A stretch of 64,000 nt of DNA from Lunularia cruciata (Eukaryota > Streptophyta > Marchantiopsida > Lunulariales > Lunulariaceae), in NCBI GenBank assembly GCA_948567375.1, contig OX419757.1:56730001-56794000 (forward strand). Reading direction: 5' to 3'. This document shows positions 10,752 to 20,759 of this stretch, piece after piece (positions within the stretch are counted from its first letter, which is position 1; every line of letters starts with the position of its first letter). The translations under genes were made by a program, and so were the position numbers. The notes beneath the pieces were generated by a model. That model saw only the letters and a program-made list of their open reading frames with translations. It made no database searches and was not told the DNA's origin.

Positions 10752-11441
10752 TGTGAGCCGGCCTGTCTCTCACTCAGGATGAACCTCTGATGGCTATTAT
10801 GGTAGCGCACCATGGACTAAGAAGGCAAGGAACCCCAACTCCATCATACTCCTCCAAGGCTAACACTCCAAGACTCAAGACATTGCTCACTAGAGAACTC
10901 AATAAGAGAGATAGTTGCAAATGAAAGGATGATGAGTACCTCCTCACTCCTTGTTTATATACTTGTGAAATAGTTACGTACCAAAGTTACTAATTACCAT
11001 AGTAACTCAAGTTACTACACTAAAAGTCAAGTCAAGTCAAAAAGTAGAAAGGAATATCCATTCACATGGGCATATTCCCCTAAGCATGTGGTCTTATCTT
11101 GACCCAACCACTAAGTCAAGGATTCCTTCACATGGACTATCCTTGGAGTAAAGAAGAATCCAAAACAAAAAGGCTTGCGGGCCCAAGAGTTCTCAACTCT
11201 TTCCTCAAAGCCAAACACCTAGGAATAATACCAAGTCAACACACTAAAATCCAAAATAGTGGTGCTCATCTTTTCTACCTCCTCTAAAGTAAGGTCCCAT
11301 CTATCTCAGCTATGACTAATTTTAGCTAACCATGACTAATATAGAACCATCCTTTATCTCTATATAAATAATATCTCTTAAGTACTTGTAATATCAAGCT
11401 AAATATCACAATACCACACACATGCACAAATGGGTGTTACA
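10752..11441 (-). repeat. A1 5' LTR with TATA box
   Basis: 690 bp, TGTGAGCCGG...GGGTGTTACA in plus orientation. Sense-strand TATATAAAC at 10953-10961 is the likely promoter TATA box. On the opposite strand CTCTATATAAATA at 11358-11370 is also a canonical TATA-like run. Confidence 0.93.
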
Positions 11442-11581
11442 GACCCGAAGCCACTTTACCTTGGGTTTCATCCCGAAGACTCTTTTCTTTGCCTTCTTTA
11501 GCCATACATGCTCAATCCCACTTCTCTATTCATTTCTTCTTCTCCATTTTGAAAAAAAAACAAAAAATTGTGGGTACCACA

Positions 11582-11681
11582 ACGAATGGAGAGTTTGGAA
11601 ATATTTGATGATTGACTTGGAGTGCAGGAAGTAACCCAAGGTCTATGTTTGTAGGGACGCTCACATTTGAAGGAGGAGGTA
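11582..11681 (+). pseudogene. O1 pol tail and polypurine tract
   Basis: Continues the gypsy tail interrupted at 354. It matches 61264-61366 (shared GAGAGTTTGGA and GGGACGCTCACATTTGA). Purine-rich GAAGGAGGAGGTA at 11669-11681 precedes the 3' LTR and is the expected polypurine tract. Confidence 0.8.
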
Positions 11682-14633
11682 TGTGGTACTCACATTCTAT
11701 TTTTTTTCTTATTTTTGAAGAAGAAGTGTATAGATGAAGTTGTATTGTGCTTGTATGGCATCAAAAGGCAAAGAATGGTGTCTTCAAGTTGTAACCCAAG
11801 GTAAAGTGACTTTGTGTCAGAAGACAAAGTACTTGGATTGGTCTTGTCAACATTCAACCCAAAGTAAGGAGACTTTGGCTTGAGGGCGCTCAACCCGAGG
11901 CGAGGACAGTGTAACAAATTTCCTTTGGGGTTGGACATTCAAGAAGGTACTGCACATAGAAAAAGGCTGGCCTATGAGCGGGGAGAAAATTGACAATGAT
12001 AGGAGCATGCAAGAGGTGTGATTTCTTGATAGCAACTCAAAGTGGAGAAAGACAAAGGAGGCACACCACTATAAAATTTGAGATAGAGAAAAAGATGTGA
12101 CAAGTAATTTCCCATCTCCATTAAGGAGTTGTTCTGAGGGAGATCGGGGAAAAGGAAGTGTAGTTAGAGACATGCTTGTAAATCAAGAGGAAGTCAAGAG
12201 AGTAAGTCCAGGTGTCAGTCAAAAGATCAGTCACCAACCTAGAGTGGAGGAGAGTAAGATGGGAGGTGGAAAGAAGAACTCGGGATTTGTAGTGAGAAAT
12301 CATGCAATTCAAAGATAAGATGTGATTGCAAGAATCAAACTCTTGAGCAGGCTTCAGATCACATTTTTGGCATGGAACTAGAAGTATAGTTTTCCAGGTT
12401 TCATGACCGAGATCATTGAGAGTAAATGTCTTGATGGACCCGAGGTAGAGGGTAAGAGAGGAAATCTGGCTCAATGGATAGAGTTAGATTGGAGGTTAGT
12501 ATTTAGAAGAGAGGCAAGTGAGGAGCAAGGAGCCACATTCTTGGAGAAAGGAGAAGAAGCTAAAGAAACCCAAGAAGTGCAAGACACCTTTTCTTCAAAA
12601 CACACAAAGAATGGTTATAAAGTCAAGAGTTACAAGGACCCTATGAGGAGAGGCATCATAGGAGAAATGATGACTATCTTCAAGCTTGAGCAAACCACTT
12701 ATGTGATGAAACATCAAGCAATGTTCTACCATAAGATGTTTGTAGTGGAACCAATCAATTGGAAGTGCTTCCATCAACACACGAGACAAATGGTGTGGAA
12801 TTTGTAGGACAAGTTCCCTCTACACTACATTGTGCCATTTGCAGCCCACTTCAATTTGGGATTAAATTTGCTAAATGCGGTGGAAAGACACAAGATGGTG
12901 TTGTACTTCCATCCCGACTTAAGAAGAGATGTTGATGTGGATGAGCAGCAATACATTCTATATGATGATAACTACGCATAGATGGAGCAGAGTGTGCGTT
13001 TGGGGTGAATGCTCCAAATTTAAAGAAGAGGAGTCGACCAGAAGAAGACGAAGTAGCAAGGATGAGACCTCAAAAGACAAGGAAAGTAAACTCGAGAAAG
13101 GACTTGGTGGTGATCGCGTCATTAGGAGAAGAATTAGAAGGGGAAGCCAAGTACAAGTCAGAAGACTCGGAGAGAGAGGAAGAAAGGTTAAGGGAGTTAC
13201 TTCGTAGTCTAGAAGAGAAGATTGTTCAAAAGGAGAAGGAGAAGGAGACTATGAAAGCTGAATTTGAGGCAAAATTGGCAATATACAGGGAAGATTGGCA
13301 GGCAGATCGGGAACATGAGAGAAGGATGAGGCTCGAGCCACTGAAGGAAATCATAGTAAAGATGAATGCAATGTTGAGTACAAAAGCCAGTGTGAGAATT
13401 GAAGAAACAAGATTGCACAAGTTAAGGTTGTGGGTGTAGGAGACAAAGAGAAGAAATGCAAAGGATAAAGATTTGAATGCTTTGCTGATTAGTCTCAAAA
13501 CTTGTGTAGATAGGAAGATATTGGAAGTGGAAGACAATATCACAATTAGATTAGATTTAGTTAAGTTAGAGATAGAAAAACTTTGGAAGGATGTACAAGC
13601 AAAGCCAAGAGTAGATGAAATAGGAGTTCAAATCTTTGGATTTACCATTGGAGATATTAGAGAAGAGTGGGTTGGGAGATAAAGAATTAGAAAGGTAACC
13701 CATGGAAGGAATGGTAGATCAGGAAGAAGAAGTGTTAGAATTAGTAGAAGAATTAGTATTTGTAAAACCCAAGGGTAGAGTAGTGTGTGAGGTTACTTTG
13801 GGATTGGAAGCCGAGGAAGAAGTAGACATCAGATTAGATTAGTAACAATTTTGAGATTTGAAGAGGTAGATATCAAGATGTGTCTTGTCAATTTGGATCT
13901 GCACATAGGAAAAGTTGTTATAGAACGGTATAGTTGTTAGTAACTATCAATTGCTTCACTATTTAAAGGTGGCATTTGCAGTGTTATGTTATTCAATGCT
14001 CATAATTTCTGAAGATAGATAAAGTGAAGTGTTGTGGGGTAGTGCTCATTGCTTGCGCTTGATTCCGAGTATCAACGTTGGGTGTGTATTTGTGAGTGTT
14101 TGGAGAACTTTGAAGTGCAAGTGAGTATATTTGTTGGATGTTGGATTCCGTAGCCTTGATCTTCATTCTGTGTGTTTGATCCTAAGTGAAGTGAAATCAA
14201 AGCAATGCCTTGATAGATATAAGAGGAATTGTAGTGTTGGTAGTATTTTGCATTTGTGAGTGCAGCGGAGTGTTGATGTGAAGCAATTTTGATCAAGAAA
14301 GTTGTGCCTTTAGTGGAACATAATCTTTCTGAGGTGAAGTCATTTTGCAATGAAGTGCTATTTTTGGGAGAGATTGAATCATCATAATCAAGATTGTTTA
14401 GAAAGATTTGATGGAGTTGTGTTTAAGTGTGACAAATTGTTGTGAAGAGACTGTGAGTCAGTGCTTGTTACCCTCTTTTTGATGTAGTTTCTTCCTAAGA
14501 GATTAAAGAAGAACCCAAGAAGAACTAATTTGGTTACTTTGCTTTGTATTTGACCAATTCTGACTAATATTTTTGTGGGAACAAACTTTACTTACCCAAT
14601 TACCACAAAAGTGATATTTGCCAAGTTGTCATA
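11682..14633 (+). repeat. O1 3' LTR (family B, decayed)
   Basis: Starts TGTGGTACTC and ends CCAAGTTGTCATA, with the terminal CACA changed to CATA. It is 2,952 bp, so about 0.8 kb is lost relative to the 3,782-bp LTR at 52413. At 14634 it gives way to an unrelated chromovirus, so O1 was inserted in that element. The left target duplication is outside the window. Confidence 0.85.
12097..13842 (+). pseudogene. LTR-internal coiled-coil ORF, copy 2
   Basis: The start codon is now GTG at 12097, and a TATA box (TATAAAAT) begins exactly 27 nt upstream at 12070. Readable blocks are 12097-12318 and 12403-12807 in one frame (globular part, YVMKHQAMF and EPINWKCF). After a deletion, 13005-13439 and 13473-13682 in another frame carry the basic/acidic segment and coiled coil. 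The acidic tail ends in a TAG at 13842, matching 55400 in copy 6. A central stretch is missing, which explains the shorter LTR. It is a decayed copy with the same order of parts. Confidence 0.7.
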
Positions 14634-17600
14634 GCACTGGTTCTATTTGTTCCAAAGAAGGATGGAGGACTTTGTTTTTGTATTGATTACTGTGTGCTCA
14701 ATAAGCGAATAGTGAAGAATGCATATCCCTTGCCTTAGATATATGACTTGCTTGATTAATTGAGTGGAACACGATACTTTTCCAAGTTGGATCTTCACAA
14801 TGGCTATTGGCAAATCCCCATTGATAGAGATGAGATTGAGAAGACTAAATTTTGCACAAGGTATGGGCATTTTGAGTGAAGAGTTCTACTTTTTAGGCTC
14901 ACTAATGCTCCAACAGTCTTCATGGATCAGATGCATTGGGTGTTGGATAGACTATTGGATTGGTACGTGATGGTGCTCTTGGATGATATCTTAATCTATA
15001 GCAAGACAGAGGCAGAACATGTGAATCATGTGCAAGAACTCCTAAGACGACTACGACAATGGAAATTTTATTGCAAGAAGTCAAAGTGTGCCTTTTGGCA
15101 GAAGGAAGTTACCTTCTTGGGTCACAAGATCTCATCGAGGGGGGATCAAGATGGAAGAGGAGAAAATCAAGGCCATTACTGATTGGCCTACTCCAAAGGA
15201 TGCTATAGAAGTATGGGCATTCAATGGATTGGCTAGTTTTTATCAACGGTTCATCTATTATTATGCTCATGTGGCTGCACCATTGACTGACCTCTTAGGG
15301 AAGAACTTGAGCTTCCAATGGACCACCAAGCATGAAGAAGCATTCAAAAAGTTGAAACAAAGGGTGTCTTCAAGACCTATTCTTCAACCATATGATCCTC
15401 AACTACCTTGTGTGGTTGATTTTGATGCTTCTAACTTTGCAATTGGAGTTGTGTTGCAATAGGAATTCCCAGATGGACTACATCCCATTGCCTTTGTGTC
15501 TCATTGACTAAATACAGATGAAAGAAATTACTCTGATCAAGTTCGGGAACAACTTGCAATTGTATATGCCACCAAGGTATGAAGGCATTATCCCTTGGGG
15601 AAACAAGTGATCATGCAAACTGATCACAAACCGTTGTTGCAAACCTTACACTTGGAACACATGAAGAGTCAACATCATCGATAGGAGGAGCAACTCCAAT
15701 TGTTTGACATCAAACTTGAGCACAAACTAGGTTGGTTCTATATCATCCTTGATGCTCTATCATGACAAACTGATCTGAAGTCTCTTCTTCTCATCACTGT
15801 GGCAATTACAATGGTGTCAATTGACTCCAAGGTTGATAACAAGTTTTGGTCAGCTTTACAACAAGATCTCTTCTTCCAAATGGTACATGGTTGTCTAATA
15901 GCATGCAACAAGGAGTACAACACCTTCTCCTTCAAGGAAGGCCTGTAACACCCATTTGTGCATGTGTGTGGTATTGTGATATTTAGCTTGGTATTACAAG
16001 TACTTAAGAGATATTATTTATATAGAGATAAAGGATGGTTCTATATTAGTCATGGTTAGCTAAAGTTAGTCATAGCTAAGATAGATGGGACCTTACTTTA
16101 GAGGAAGTAGAAAAGATGAGCACCACTATTTTGGATTTTAGTGTGTTGACTTGGTATTATTCCTAGGTGTTTGGCTTTGGGGAAAGAGTTGAGAACTCTT
16201 GGGCCCGCAAGCCTTTTTGTTTTGGATTCTTCTTTAGTCCAAGGATAGCCCATGTGAAGGAATCCTTGCTTTAGTGGTTGGGTCAAGATAAGGGGAATAT
16301 GCCCATGTGAATGGATATTCCTTTCTACTTTTTGACTTGACTTGACTTTTAGTGTAGTAACTTGAGTTACTACGGTAATTAGTAACTTTGGTACGTAACT
16401 ATTTCACAAGTATATAAACAAGGAGTGAGGAGGTACTCATCATCCTTTCATTTGCAACTATCTCTCTCTCATTGAGTTCTCTAGTGAGCAATGTCTTGAG
16501 TCTTGGAGTGTTAGCCTTGGAGGAGTATGATGGAGTTGGGGTTCCTTGCCTTCTTAGTCCATGGTGCGCTACCATAATAGCCATCAGAGGTTCATCCTGA
16601 GTGAGAGACAGGCCGGCTCACAGGCCTTCTATTCCATGAGGACCAGATCTATGCCAAAGGTGATCTACAACTTGTGCACCTTCAAGAAGCCCATAATTTA
16701 CCAATAGTTGGTCATATGGGTGTGGACAAGACCTTAGGTACCCTCCAACGCCAATGGTACAAGATGGCACAAGATGTTTGGGAGTTTGTTTGATCATGTG
16801 AGAGTTGTCAAAGCAACAAGGTCAGTAACCAAAAGCCAAGTGGACTCCTTCAACCACTCCCCAATTCCAACTACTCATTAGGAACATGTGAGCTTAGATC
16901 TCATCACCTCCTTGCCCAAGACAAAGCAAAGTCACACAGCAATTTTGGTGTTTGTGGATAAGCTTAGTAAGCAAATCCATTTGGCACCAATAGTTGATAC
17001 TCTAGATGCTCCAACCTTGGCGCAACTCTACTTTGATAATATATACAAGCATCGTGGGATGCCGCATGTACTCATATCTAACCATGATCCTCGCTTCACA
17101 AGAAAGTTTTGGCAAGCACTCTTCTAAATACTTGGCACCAAGCTTGCTTTGTCCACAGCCTATCATCCTCAAATTGATGGACAACTAAACATGCAAATTG
17201 CACCTTAGAGGATATGCTTTGTGCCTTCGTCAACATTCACCATACCAATTGGGATGAATGTCTTGCACTATGGAGTTTGCATACAACAATTCTAAACAAG
17301 CAAGCATCGGATTCTCTCCTTTCTTTCTCAATTTTGGCCAAGACCCACTTGTTCCAAATTCTCCTCCCCTATCTCATATCCCTCATACTTCCACCTTCTT
17401 GACCACCATTGCCCAATCTCTCCAACAAGCCAAATCTCATCTCCTTGTTGCTCAAAATTGGCAGAAACAATATGCAAATCACCATCGCCATGATCTTAAC
17501 TTTCAAGTTGGTGATAAGGTCATGCTCTCATCTAATAACCTCCATCTCCCACTTGATACCCAAGTTTGTAAACTCATCCCTAATTAGATAGGACCCTTTG

Positions 17601-17965
17601 GTTTCACCCAAATTGCCTCTCTTATTGCTTATCGACTTTCCTTGCCTTGTCATATGTGCATCCATCTTGTCTTTCATGTTTCCAAGTTGAAACCCTTTGA
17701 TCCTAATCCCTCTTCTTTTTCCTCTCAAGTCCAACCTCCTCCTCTTCTTGACCCTATCAATGATCATGAGGAATACAAAGTTGATTGTATTCTTTTGCGT
17801 TGCCATATTCAACAAGGCCATTGACAACATACTAAGTACAAGGTCCTTTGGAAATGGTATCCCCTTCATGATGCCACATGGAACCTCTTTCTCATCTCTA
17901 GAATGCACAACTGGTCATCCAAGAGTTCAAAGCTTTATTGGCAACAAGGACTTCACCAACTAGCG
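14634..17965 (+). pseudogene. pol: Chromovirus (family D) pol relic: RT, RNase H, integrase, chromodomain
   Basis: Begins inside reverse transcriptase (PKKDG, SKLDLHNGYWQI). It continues with the active site LLDDILIYS near 14970-15000 and FLGHKIS near 15113. RNase H follows (DFDASN at 15420, TDHKPLL at 15619), then an integrase HHCC domain at about 16690-16810 (HMGVDKT, SCESCQ) and the integrase core (16888-17127, ISNHDPRFT). The C-terminal part is 17258-17587. Near 17760-17890 is a chromodomain-like run (EYKVDCIL, KYKVLWKWYPLHDATW), which marks it as a chromovirus. It has many stops and frame changes and is split by an A solo LTR at 15944-16622. Gag, protease and the first part of RT are absent, cut off by O1. 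Confidence 0.88.
15944..16622 (+). mobile_element. Family A solo LTR in the chromovirus
   Basis: TGTAACACCC...GGCTCACA, 679 bp, in sense orientation. It is flanked by a perfect 4-bp duplication GGCC (15940-15943, 16623-16626). RNase H-connection coding of the chromovirus continues on both sides, so it is a clean solo LTR. Confidence 0.95.
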
Positions 17966-18210
17966 GTGGAGGAATATGAAACAATATGGAGTTTAGCAAC
18001 AAAGTTAGTAGAGCAAACAAAGTAGAAAATAAGACAAATTAGCCTAGAATATTCTAGAAGTATCTAGGAAGCTTCTCGACTAGCTTAACTTGCACCCAAG
18101 TAGGTTACTTCTAGAAGGAAGCTTCCAACTAGCTTAGCTTGCACGTCAAGTAAGCAACTTCTAGAAGGAAGCTTCTTAAGAAGCTTCCCAATTAACTTGG
18201 CTTGCACTCC
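17966..18210. repeat. Imperfect tandem repeat with heat-shock-element-like units
   Basis: After the chromovirus frame ends come three imperfect units of about 50 bp sharing TTCTAGAAGGAAGCTTC and CTTGCAC (about 18067-18210). At 18047-18059 GAA-TA-TTC-TA-GAA forms a perfect three-part heat-shock-element pattern. Further alternating TTC and GAA units lie at 18068-18075, 18109-18125, 18159-18175 and 18180-18187. It may be the start of the chromovirus 3' LTR, but no LTR end was found. Confidence 0.45.
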
Positions 18211-18315
18211 AAGGTGATTTCCTTGATATCCTTGTAACTAAAAGCAAACACATGGATAAAATTATTAAAAAATCTCCTCAAATCTTACCTTCTCCTCCTT
18301 GGTAACATTTGGTCT
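18211..18315 (-). pseudogene. Family A pol fragment
   Basis: About 105 bp aligning with 7007-7112 of A1 (the linker before RT; shared CTAAAAGCAAACACATGGAT). It stops exactly where the LTR at 18316 begins. Confidence 0.75.
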
Positions 18316-19005
18316 TGTGAGCCGGCCTGTCTCTCAATCAAGATGAACCTCTGATGGCTATTATGGTAGCGCACCATGGACTAAGAAGGCAAGGAACCCC
18401 AACTCCATCATACTCCTCCAAGGCTAACACTCCAAGACTCAAGACATTGCTCACTACAAAACTCAATGAGAGAGAGATACTTGCAAATGAAAGGATGATG
18501 AGTACCTCTTCACTCCTTGTTTATATACTTGTAAAATGGTTACATACCAAAGTTAATAATTACCATAGTAACTCAAGTTACTAGGAAAAATCAAGTTAAG
18601 TCAAAAAGTATAAAGGAATATCTATTCACATGGGCATATTCCACTAAGCATGTGATCTTATCTTGGACCCAACCACTAAGTCAAGGTTTCATTCACATGG
18701 ACTATCCTTGGACTATAGAAGAATCCAAAACAAAAAGGCTTGTGGGCCCAAGAGTTCTCAACTCTTCCTCAAAGCCAAACACCTAGGAATAATATGAAGT
18801 CAACACACTAGAATCCAAAATAGTGGTGCTCATCTTTTCCACTTCCTCTAAAGTAAGGTTCCCTCTATCTTAGCTATGACTAAATTTAGCTAATCATGAC
18901 TAATGTAGAACCATCCTTTATCTCTATACAAATAATATCTCTCAAGTACTTGTAATACCAAAATAAATATCACAAAACTACATACATGCACAAATGGGTG
19001 TTATA
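18316..19005 (-). repeat. Family A LTR
   Basis: Plus orientation TGTGAGCCGG...GGGTGTTATA, with the last CA changed to TA. It lies between an A pol fragment and A leader sequence. Flanks GTCT (18312-18315) and GTCC (19006-19009) could be a 4-bp duplication with one change, in which case it is a solo LTR inserted in an old A element. It could also be the 3' LTR of the element ending at 20730, with its interior deleted. Confidence 0.75.
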
Positions 19006-20026
19006 GTCCCTTCTCTCCATAAAAGAAGCACTTAGAATCACTCTTTCCTCCAAATAGTGAAAGTCTTTGAATCCTCTCAACACTCTCTTCAAATTCAACT
19101 CTAAACTCTCCTTTCTTCAAATTAGACACTACTATCATACCCGTACATAAATTAATTTCCACTCTTGATGGCCTTCTATGCTCCCAAATGAGTCTAAACA
19201 TTCAAACATGCTTTTTGTTGAACCTACACTCCTCATTCATGAGAACTTAACTCTCTTGAAATGACCCCCCTCACAATGTCAACCAATTCCCCCAAATCAT
19301 AACTCTCATTGCTTTAAAATTCTGCAAATTTGATCATCATCCCAAGTTGTACTCCCTTGTAAAATTTCAGCCCTTTTCATCAAGCCATTTGGCTTATGCC
19401 TCTTTCTATTGACCACACATCTTTCAGATTTGGTCTAAAAAGCACACCCTCACTTTAGAAATTCATAACTTTCTACATAAGAATGATCTCTCCTCAAGTT
19501 TTAGGCCAAAAGGTAGGATATATTGCATTTAATTTTCTTCAAAAGTTTTAAAGAAATCTGATGAAAAATAAAGAAATTCCAAACTTTGTATAAAATTTCA
19601 AAGCGCATGCAATTTGGGAGAATAGTCTACCCTACCACCTTCAAAAAATTCTAGCTTAGTGCATGCAATAGTTTTTCCAATAAATTAAATTGTCCCAACT
19701 AAAAGATAATCAGAGTTATCTTATATGAAAATTTCAAGTCCAGATCTAAAACTTGAGGTTTTGCTCAAAATCACCATAATCTCTAAAATTTGCAATCCCC
19801 ATCACCCAATCTCTCCAAATTCTCTCATGTGTATTGTGCATAGAATATCACCTCAAAAAATCAAAATGAACTACACGGTATAAAACTTGGTCCAAGTTCT
19901 CTAATATAAGTTCTCCTTCCTTAATATTTTTTCATGTGAGTTCTCATAGCCTCCTTTGCCTAAAATAGAATTGTATGCAGAACATTTTCTTGCCTACTAG
20001 AGAGATCTCAACAATAAAACCAAAAA
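19006..20026 (-). pseudogene. Family A leader and ORF0 remnant
   Basis: Aligns with 9703-10751 of A1, from the ORF0 zinc knuckle through the leader to the primer-binding site. The knuckle reads CFFYGEKG, so its second Cys is lost. The primer-binding site near 20005-20022 is degraded (ctcaacaataaaacca). No usable frame remains. Confidence 0.8.
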
Positions 20027-20730
20027 TGTGAGCTAGCTTATCTCTCACTCAAGATGAACCTCTAATGGCTACTAAGGTAGTGCACCATGGACTAAGAAAG
20101 CGAGGAATCCCAACTCCATCATACCCTTCCAAGGTTAGAACTCCAAGGCACCTCCAAGACTCAAGATATTGGTCATTAGAGAAATCTATGAGAGAGAGAA
20201 AGTTGCAAATGAAATAATGATGAGTACCTCTTCACTCTTAGCTTATATACTTGTGAAAAGGTTACGCACCAAAGTTACTTATTATCTAAGTAACTGAAGC
20301 TGCTAAGCTAAAAGTCAAATAAAGTCTAAAAGTCTAAAGGAATATCCAAGCACATAGGAATAATCCCATGAGTAGGTAGACTTATCCTCACTTACCAACT
20401 AAGTCAAGGATTCCTTCACATGGGCTATCCTTGGACTATAGAAAAATTCCACACCAACAAGGCTTGTGGGCTCAAGAGTTCTCAACTCTTTCCTCAAAAT
20501 CAAATAACTAGGAATGATACCAAGTCAAATCCACAAGAAGAAAAATAGTTTTGCTCACTCTTTTCCCTTCCTCTAAAACAAGGTCACCTTTATCTTAACC
20601 AGGACTTACTCTAGCTAATTGTGACTAATTTAGAAGCTTAGTTAAACTTCATATAGAGAATACGTCTCCATCACTTGCAATACCAAACTTAAATTCCCTG
20701 TAGAGTTTACATGCACCAACGGGTGTTACA
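20027..20730 (-). repeat. Diverged family A 5' LTR
   Basis: TGTGAGCTAG...GGGTGTTACA in plus orientation, 704 bp. It is clearly homologous to the other A LTRs but has many substitutions and small indels, so it is the oldest A LTR in the window. It directly follows an A primer-binding region, which marks it as a true 5' LTR. Confidence 0.85.
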
Positions 20731-20759
20731 ATACAAGAGTACACTTTATTGATTTGAAT

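Larger units (their letters stand above)
3635..11441 (-). mobile_element. Full-length Ty3/gypsy family A element, copy A1
   Basis: A complete 7,807-bp element: two 690-bp LTRs, primer-binding site, ORF0, gag-protease, RT-RNase H-integrase and polypurine tract, all on the minus strand. It is flanked by a perfect 4-bp duplication GACC (3631-3634 and 11442-11445). The uninterrupted target is visible in another B LTR at about 27157-27175 (cttatgacctgaagcc), so the insertion is into the B solo LTR. By eye the two LTRs differ at about 11 positions, which makes this the younger of the two full A copies. The FIDDF polymerase motif and the order RT-RNase H-integrase place it in Ty3/gypsy. The sub-lineage (perhaps Tat/Athila-like) is inference. 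Confidence 0.95.
355..11581 (-). mobile_element. Family B solo LTR no. 1, split by element A1
   Basis: In plus orientation it begins TGTGACAACC and ends GGGTACCACA, the reverse complement of the B LTR termini. Without A1 (3635-11441) and its 4-bp duplication it is about 3.4 kb. That is shorter than the 3.78 kb norm mainly because of a deletion of about 300 bp near 970. Both sides continue into the same gypsy tail (up to 354 and from 11582), so it is a lone LTR inserted antisense into an older relative. The expected 5-bp duplication is ATGGG on the left and ACGAA on the right; the intact relative reads ACGGG there, so both copies have decayed. Confidence 0.85.
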
